Position numbers and translations under genes: made by a program. A stretch of DNA of 18,116 bases from contig JAIRUY010000001.1 of the NCBI GenBank assembly GCA_031254175.1, forward strand, positions 1-18,116, in the 5' to 3' direction. Numbering within the stretch: position 1 is the stretch's first letter; every line of letters begins with the position of its first letter. Below, one piece after another: positions 14,030 through 18,116 of this stretch. A model generated the notes under the pieces. The model was not told the origin of the DNA, searched no databases, and saw only the letters and a list, made by a program, of their open reading frames with translations. The stretch comes from Treponema sp. GTDB lineage: Bacteria; Spirochaetota; Spirochaetia; Treponematales; Breznakiellaceae.

Positions 14030-15118
14030 ATGGACATAAAAGAATACAAGTGTCCCAATTGCGCAGGAGCGGTAAAATTCGATTCCTCTTCCCAAAACAT
14101 GAAATGTCCCTACTGTGATACTGAATTTGAAATTGCAGCTCTTGAGGAATATCAAAAAGAAATTGCTTCTGCGGCAAAGGATAATTTTGGATGGGATGAA
14201 AGCAAGGCTGGAAAAAACTGGGAAACAAGCGAGCTTGATAACTTAACACCAGGCGCCTGCCCTTCATGCGGCGCCGAATTGTTGGGTGACAAAAATACAG
14301 CGGCTATGGTCTGCCCCAACTGCGGTAATTCGCAGATTGTAATAAAAAGACTGGAAGGGCTTTTAAAACCGGATTATGTAATTCCTTTTAAACTGGAAAA
14401 GAAGACTGCCGTGGAAGCCCTAAAAGGTTTTTATCGCGGAAAAAAACTGCTCCCTGATTTTTTTAAAGAAGAAAACAGAGTCAACTGCATACAGGGCGTT
14501 TATCTTCCGTACTGGCTTTTTGACGCAAAGGCTGATGCTCATATCCGTTACAGGGCGGCAAAGGTAAGAATGTGGAGTGACAGTAATTTCAACTACACAA
14601 AAACCGATCATTATTCGGTGGTAAGAGACGGCAGCCTGTCTTTTGAAAAAATTCCCGTAGACGGCTCTGAAAAAATGGATGACAACTACATGGACGCGAT
14701 AGAGCCTTTTGATTATAACCATCTGAGAGATTTTCAAACTGCTTTTCTATCTGGTTACATGGCAGAAAAATATGACGTTGACGCGGCAAAATGCAAAGAA
14801 AGGGCAGGACGCAGGATAAAGGCAACCGTAGAAACTGAGTTTTCAAAAACCGTGACAGGGTATTCTTCGCTAAGACCTGAAAGTTCAAGCGTAAATATAA
14901 AGGACGGCAAGGTGAGCTACAGTTTTTTTCCGGTGTGGGTACTGAATACAAAATATAAAAACGAAAATTATATGTTTCTCATGAACGGACAGACCGGTCT
15001 GCTTGCGGGAAGGCTTCCTGTTGATTCCGGAAAAGTAAAAAAATACTTGGCTATTTTCACTGTCATTACCGGCACGGCTCTAACCCTTATCATTCAGGCC
15101 TTGCGGATTTTCTTGTAG
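14030..15118 (+). CDS. membrane-anchored double zinc-ribbon protein (YdjG-like)
   Basis: The 362-aa protein starts with two zinc ribbons: C8, C11, C26, C29, and C77, C80, C95, C98, each a CPxC pair of the TFIIB type. A middle region (about 110-330) mixes beta strands and charged helices, including FKLEKKTAVEALKGFYRGKKLLPDFF and GVYLPYWLFDA blocks that recur in this family. One membrane helix lies near the C-terminus (about 339-360, YLAIFTVITGTALTLIIQAL). The zinc ribbons therefore face the cytoplasm or act near the membrane. It follows the SPFH gene by 15 nt and precedes the TPM gene by 11 nt; AAGGAAA precedes its ATG. The trio resembles B. subtilis ydjG-ydjH-ydjI. The biochemical role is unknown; a scaffold in membrane-stress response is an inference from that comparison. 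Confidence 0.85.
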   Translation: MDIKEYKCPNCAGAVKFDSSSQNMKCPYCDTEFEIAALEEYQKEIASAAKDNFGWDESKAGKNWETSELDNLTPGACPSCGAELLGDKNTAAMVCPNCGNSQIVIKRLEGLLKPDYVIPFKLEKKTAVEALKGFYRGKKLLPDFFKEENRVNCIQGVYLPYWLFDAKADAHIRYRAAKVRMWSDSNFNYTKTDHYSVVRDGSLSFEKIPVDGSEKMDDNYMDAIEPFDYNHLRDFQTAFLSGYMAEKYDVDAAKCKERAGRRIKATVETEFSKTVTGYSSLRPESSSVNIKDGKVSYSFFPVWVLNTKYKNENYMFLMNGQTGLLAGRLPVDSGKVKKYLAIFTVITGTALTLIIQALRIFL

Positions 15119-15129
15119 GAGATTTTAAA

Positions 15130-15906
15130 ATGAAATACACTAAAATTAAGTTATTGGTTTTTGTTTTATTAATCACAGCATTTTCCTTTCCCGCCTTTAC
15201 CCAGCAGAGAATCGTCGATAATGCCGGTCTTTTAAGTCCTGCGGAAATAACAAGCCTTTTGGAAAAAATCAATTCCGCTGCCGGTACTTACGGGGTTGAC
15301 CTTGTCATTGTTACGGAAAAAAGTACAGGAAGCGCCAGTACCAGAGATTTTGCGGATGATTTTTTTGATTACAACGGTTACGGTTATGGTGTTGACAGAG
15401 ACGGTTGTCTTTTCTTGATTGTTATGGATACACGGGATTTTTGGCTGAGCAGTTCCGGCAGAGGCGAAAAAATATTACTTTCTTACGCCGGAGTTAAACT
15501 GGAAGAAGACATTTTAAAATATTTGAGAGCAGATAATTATTATGAGGCTTATTTTTCTTTCATTTCTAACTGGGAAAAATTCCTTTCCCTTGAAGCAAAA
15601 GGCCGCAGTTATAATTTTTTTCAGCACCGGCATACTGCGTTGGTTATTGGAGCATGGATTATTGCTTTTGGGACGGCGTTTATAATTATCCAAGTCTGGA
15701 AAAGAGGGATGAACACAGTACTTGGAAAAAAAGAGGCCGGCGCATATATGATAAACGGCAGTTTATCCTTTACCGCAAAAAGCGATCGTTTCCTGTATAG
15801 TACTGTAACAAAAGTGAGGCGCCAGACAAATTCTGGCTCAGGCGGCGGAGGCAGACATATAAGTTCATCCGGCAGATCTCACGGCGGCCGCGGCGGCAGA
15901 TTCTAA
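15130..15906 (+). CDS. TPM-domain protein with Gly/Ser-rich tail (YdjH/YgcG-like)
   Basis: The 258-aa protein has a signal peptide (1-24, core LLVFVLLITAFSFPAF), a TPM domain (about 27-160), one membrane helix (168-190) and a cytoplasmic C-terminus ending in a Gly/Ser/Arg-rich tail. TPM features are VDNAGLLSPAEITSLLEKI (about 29-47), DLVIVTEKS, and DRDGCLFLIVMDTRDFWLSSSGRG (about 89-112). The TPM domain (TLP18.3/Psb32/MOLO-1) occurs in membrane-associated proteins of unclear mechanism, including a photosystem-repair factor and YgcG-like bacterial proteins. It is the last gene of the SPFH/zinc-ribbon/TPM operon, with GGAG before its ATG. The orientation predicted from signal plus helix is periplasmic TPM and cytoplasmic tail. 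The operon is closed by a terminator hairpin downstream. Confidence 0.88.
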   Translation: MKYTKIKLLVFVLLITAFSFPAFTQQRIVDNAGLLSPAEITSLLEKINSAAGTYGVDLVIVTEKSTGSASTRDFADDFFDYNGYGYGVDRDGCLFLIVMDTRDFWLSSSGRGEKILLSYAGVKLEEDILKYLRADNYYEAYFSFISNWEKFLSLEAKGRSYNFFQHRHTALVIGAWIIAFGTAFIIIQVWKRGMNTVLGKKEAGAYMINGSLSFTAKSDRFLYSTVTKVRRQTNSGSGGGGRHISSSGRSHGGRGGRF

Positions 15907-15945
15907 TAGTCAAAAAATCTGCGATTGGGTTAAGGAAAAAACAGC

Positions 15946-15962
15946 AAAATGCTACGCATTTT
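15946..15962 (-). terminator. intrinsic terminator for the SPOR/LapA side
   Basis: AAAATGC (15946-15952) and GCATTTT (15956-15962) form a 7-bp stem with a 3-nt loop. Read on the - strand it is followed by a run of six T (complement of 15936-15941), the order expected for an intrinsic terminator of the leftward transcript from the SPOR gene. Confidence 0.6.
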
Positions 15963-15966
15963 ACAA

Positions 15967-15993
15967 GACTTGTTGAACAAGTCAATAATTTTT
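15967..15993 (+). terminator. intrinsic terminator of the SPFH/zinc-ribbon/TPM operon
   Basis: GACTTGT (15967-15973) and ACAAGTC (15977-15983) make a 7-bp stem with a 3-nt loop, followed on the + strand by AATAATTTTT (15984-15993). It lies 60 nt after the TPM stop codon. Together with the hairpin at 15946-15962 it forms a pair of opposed terminators in the convergent gap. Confidence 0.65.
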
Positions 15994-16919
15994 CACAAAG
16001 GAAATGATTCAAATCCGGCATTTCGCAAAGCGGCAATTGTACGGTTTGTGTCCTGTCCCGCTGAAACAACAACAGCCCACATTTCGTTATTGTTAACAAT
16101 GCGCCGTTCAATCGAAGAAGAAAATCCTGCCTGTCTTAAACTTGCAGCCTGTGCCTGCGCGTTTTCCTGACGGCTGAACAGCCCTGTTTGCAGCCTGCTT
16201 TGAGAAGAAACAGTTTGGACGGCGTTTGCGCTTTGATTTGCGGCAGGCTGCACCGCCGAGGAAAGAGACAAAGGCTCGCTTTCCAAAACAGAAAGGGAAT
16301 CAAGTCCGCCCATGAACAGCCAAAACGGAGTTGGACTTGCCTTAACTACTCTTGAGTTTTCGCCTGAAGCAAGACGGCCTTCCGGACTCTGGGGAAACTC
16401 ATTAACAAGACGCTGCCGCCAGTTTTCAGCCGCTTCCCCGCCTGAAATTTTCCAGAGCATGAAATATATTTCGCTTTTCATTTGGGAATAAACAGGATTT
16501 TCAGCAATCGCCGCAAGCGTAGATGTATTGCCGGTATTTATCGCATTGATACTGATATTTAAAAAATTCGCGCGGACAGATTTAAGCAGTAACGGCTCAA
16601 GGGCGGTGCGGGCTCTGTCCCACTCGCCCATTGCGGCAAGACAATAGGCGCATGCCAAAAGAGCGTCATCATCTACCTGCCCGGGTACGGCGGCAGCGGC
16701 TTCCAGCCAGTTCCTTGCCGCGCCTTCAATATCTCCTGAAAGCTGGCGAAGGCGGGCAAGACGGACAAGCGCGTTATGCCGCTCAGAGGGAGAAGTCCCC
16801 TGCCCTCCTGCAATTTTCTCCAGATTCTGAATTTCAGTTTTCAGGGAGACGCCTGTTTGTGAAAAACAAACGCCTGAAAATACAGTAAACAAGACAAGAA
16901 AAAAAATAAGTCTGTTCAT
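15993..16919 (-). CDS. secreted SPOR-domain protein
   Basis: The 308-aa protein has an N-terminal signal (MNRLIFFLVLFTVFSGVCFSQ), a helical repeat region of TPR character (about 30-180, with paired small-residue helices such as ARLRQLSGDIEGAARNWLEAA), a Ser/Ala/Gln-rich linker, and a C-terminal SPOR domain (about 238-308, RLQTGLFSRQENAQAQAASLRQAG). SPOR domains bind peptidoglycan stripped of stem peptides and often localise proteins to the septum. Cleavage could be by signal peptidase I; the GVC motif is not a standard lipobox. I prefer the ATG at 16919 because AAGGTG lies nine bases upstream; the ATG at 16925 and the GTG at 16931 sit too close to it. It lies just after the lapA-like gene, likely in the same operon, and its 3' end is near the opposed terminators. 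Confidence 0.85.
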   Translation of the reverse strand: MNRLIFFLVLFTVFSGVCFSQTGVSLKTEIQNLEKIAGGQGTSPSERHNALVRLARLRQLSGDIEGAARNWLEAAAAVPGQVDDDALLACAYCLAAMGEWDRARTALEPLLLKSVRANFLNISINAINTGNTSTLAAIAENPVYSQMKSEIYFMLWKISGGEAAENWRQRLVNEFPQSPEGRLASGENSRVVKASPTPFWLFMGGLDSLSVLESEPLSLSSAVQPAANQSANAVQTVSSQSRLQTGLFSRQENAQAQAASLRQAGFSSSIERRIVNNNEMWAVVVSAGQDTNRTIAALRNAGFESFPL

Positions 16920-16932
16920 CAACATGGACACC

Positions 16933-17229
16933 TTAATGATTTTTCTCTTCGCCCTTGCCGGGAGCGCCGCTATCTGAAGTTTTCTCTGTATGTTTTTTCT
17001 TTGACACTCCGGAAGTATTATTTATTTTTTTGGATACACGCATGGCAAACGGCAAAGCGCATAATAATCCCACAACAAAAGAGGTTAGTATAGTAAGATA
17101 TACCGGAACATCTTCAACCTTGGAAAAGCCAAAATTAATATCACTTTTATAATTATCATCCAGATTAAAGGCAATAAATATCAGAAATACGACAAATACA
17201 ACTATGATTAATATTAAACGCCACGGCAT
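16933..17229 (-). CDS. LapA-like small membrane protein
   Basis: The 98-aa product has two membrane helices (about 3-22, PWRLILIIVVFVVFLIFIAF, and about 42-62, VYLTILTSFVVGLLCALPFA) separated by a short polar loop, and a Lys/Glu-rich cytoplasmic tail. This matches the LapA domain (lipopolysaccharide assembly protein A, formerly DUF1049), where the two helices are the diagnostic pattern. In E. coli LapA works with LapB to control LPS synthesis through LpxC stability. Treponemes lack typical LPS, so that role may not apply. I use the ATG at 17229 because AAAGGAG is five bases upstream on the minus strand; an upstream frame to 17256 has no such signal. It follows miaB by 30 nt and leads into the SPOR gene, so the three may be one transcript. 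Confidence 0.78.
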   Translation of the reverse strand: MPWRLILIIVVFVVFLIFIAFNLDDNYKSDINFGFSKVEDVPVYLTILTSFVVGLLCALPFAMRVSKKINNTSGVSKKKHTEKTSDSGAPGKGEEKNH

Positions 17230-17259
17230 AATAACTCCTTTGTTTTGTTTATCCAACGT

Positions 17260-18116
17260 CTAAATATTCAGGCGCCGGGAGCGAAATGTGTTTCCCTTCA
17301 AAGCATCAAGGGTAAGCATGGCAAAAGAGCCAATCATTGAGCCGGAACCGGGAACAACCACCATTTCGTCTTTTTCAGTTCTTGTTATTAATTCATCGGC
17401 ATTTTTTCGTGAAATTCCCTCTATTAAAACCAGTTCCGTACTGCCAATTCGTTCTTTTAACAGCCCGGCGGTATGTTTTTCCTGTAGAGCAATCACTCTT
17501 GCGAGCCTTTCTTTTTTTACTTCTTCGCTTATTCTGTCAGGTAAATCAAATGCTCTGGTACCTTCTCTTGGATTGAAGTGATACATATATGAATACAGAA
17601 ACTTCACTTCTTCCATTAACCGGAGGGTTTGTTCAACATCATCTTCAGTTTCACCCGGAAAACCAACCAGAATATCCGTAGAAATGGTAATTCCCGGCAA
17701 AGACCTGCGAATCTCACTGACAAGTTCAAGGAAGCGTTCTCTTGTGTATCGCCGGTTCATCGCTTCCAGCACAGCGTTCGAGCCATGCTGGACAGGCAGA
17801 TGCAAATGGCGGCAGAAAACAGGGTTATCTGCCAAAACCTGAATTGTTTCAGAAGAAAAATTATACGGATTTGCCGAAAGAAAACGCACCCATTTTACAG
17901 GACTTTTTCCGGTTTCTTCCGCTATTAATTTTAAGAGACGGGGAAAATCCATTTTTTCTTTTTCCCAATAATAGCTGTTTACATTCTGTCCCAGCAAAGT
18001 AACTTCACGCACTCCCCTTTCTCCTACAAGCCGGATTTCTTCCAGACTACTTTTTGGATCGCGGGAAATTTCTCTGCCGCGGACATACGGTACAATGCAA
18101 TAAGAGCAGAAATTAT
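17260..18116 (-). CDS. miaB: tRNA methylthiotransferase MiaB, C-terminal part (5' end outside window)
   Basis: MiaB is a radical-SAM enzyme that adds a methylthio group to N6-isopentenyladenosine-37 of tRNAs reading UNN codons. The gene runs off the right edge. The frame is open to the window end and starts, in the visible part, at NFCSYCIVPYVRGREISR, which holds the second and third cysteines of the CxxxCxxC cluster motif. GVREVTLLGQNVNSY, LHLPVQHGSNAVLEAMNRRYTRE, DILVGFPGETEDDVEQTL and YSYMYHFNPREGTRA follow, all MiaB-specific. The last 60 residues fit a TRAM domain for tRNA binding. It ends in TAG, 30 nt before the lapA-like gene. Presence of MiaB rather than MtaB or RimO is supported by the GQNVNSY and HLPVQHGS wording. 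Confidence 0.95.
   Translation of the reverse strand, partial: NFCSYCIVPYVRGREISRDPKSSLEEIRLVGERGVREVTLLGQNVNSYYWEKEKMDFPRLLKLIAEETGKSPVKWVRFLSANPYNFSSETIQVLADNPVFCRHLHLPVQHGSNAVLEAMNRRYTRERFLELVSEIRRSLPGITISTDILVGFPGETEDDVEQTLRLMEEVKFLYSYMYHFNPREGTRAFDLPDRISEEVKKERLARVIALQEKHTAGLLKERIGSTELVLIEGISRKNADELITRTEKDEMVVVPGSGSMIGSFAMLTLDALKGNTFRSRRLNI

Noticed and set aside
13499..14155. 218-codon open frame on the - strand opposite the SPFH and zinc-ribbon genes
   Set aside because: It is antisense to two well-supported genes, spans their junction, has no recognisable domain, and its composition looks like a shadow of their codon bias.

Overview
The window reads as an ordinary, gene-dense stretch of a spirochaete chromosome, most like a free-living or gut Treponema relative. 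This assignment is an inference from protein character: a spirochaete-style coiled-coil/ZapA pair behind infC-rpmI-rplT, relaxed lipobox signal peptides, a GAF/HD-GYP protein, and many conserved but poorly named small proteins. An arginine-biosynthesis gene at the left edge argues against a strongly reduced parasite such as T. pallidum. I see no tRNA, rRNA, CRISPR array, transposase or phage gene.

Layout, left to right. (1) 1-3559, all + strand: the 3' end of argB, then infC-rpmI-rplT (IF3, L35, L20), a coiled-coil ZapB-like protein, ZapA and mannose-6-phosphate isomerase. These run with tiny gaps or overlaps as one probable operon. A good promoter sits just before infC and overlaps the upstream in-frame extension, so it fixes a TTG start at 445. 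(2) 3629-6370: a DUF188 (YaiI/YqxD) protein, convergent with a GAF plus HD-GYP cyclic-di-GMP phosphodiesterase. The latter is divergent from an unrecognised 196-aa helical protein, which in turn converges with a stand-alone DRTGG-domain protein. (3) 6371-6893: a regulatory and repeat-rich region holding a strong dyad, a 36-aa lysine-rich protein gene, and a degenerate dispersed repeat. (4) 6894-11585: a complete tripartite efflux operon: lipoprotein MacA-like adaptor, MacB-type ATPase, FtsX/MacB-type permease and TolC-like outer-membrane factor. (5) 11609-12691, - strand: an aldo/keto reductase with a C-terminal two-cluster ferredoxin-like domain. (6) 12896-15906, + strand: three genes encoding an SPFH protein with a C-terminal zinc ribbon, a membrane-anchored double zinc-ribbon protein, and a secreted or membrane TPM-domain protein. 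This matches the ydjI-ydjG-ydjH set that accompanies PspA in Bacillus subtilis, but no pspA is present here. (7) 15907-18116: two back-to-back terminator hairpins, then on the - strand a SPOR-domain protein, a LapA-like small membrane protein, and the 3' part of miaB.

The most interesting pieces are the PspA-less SPFH/zinc-ribbon/TPM operon, the divisome pair embedded in the ribosomal-protein operon, the small lysine-rich protein, and several dyads in the intergenic regions. I see no clearly unprecedented system. These are the best candidates for a second look.
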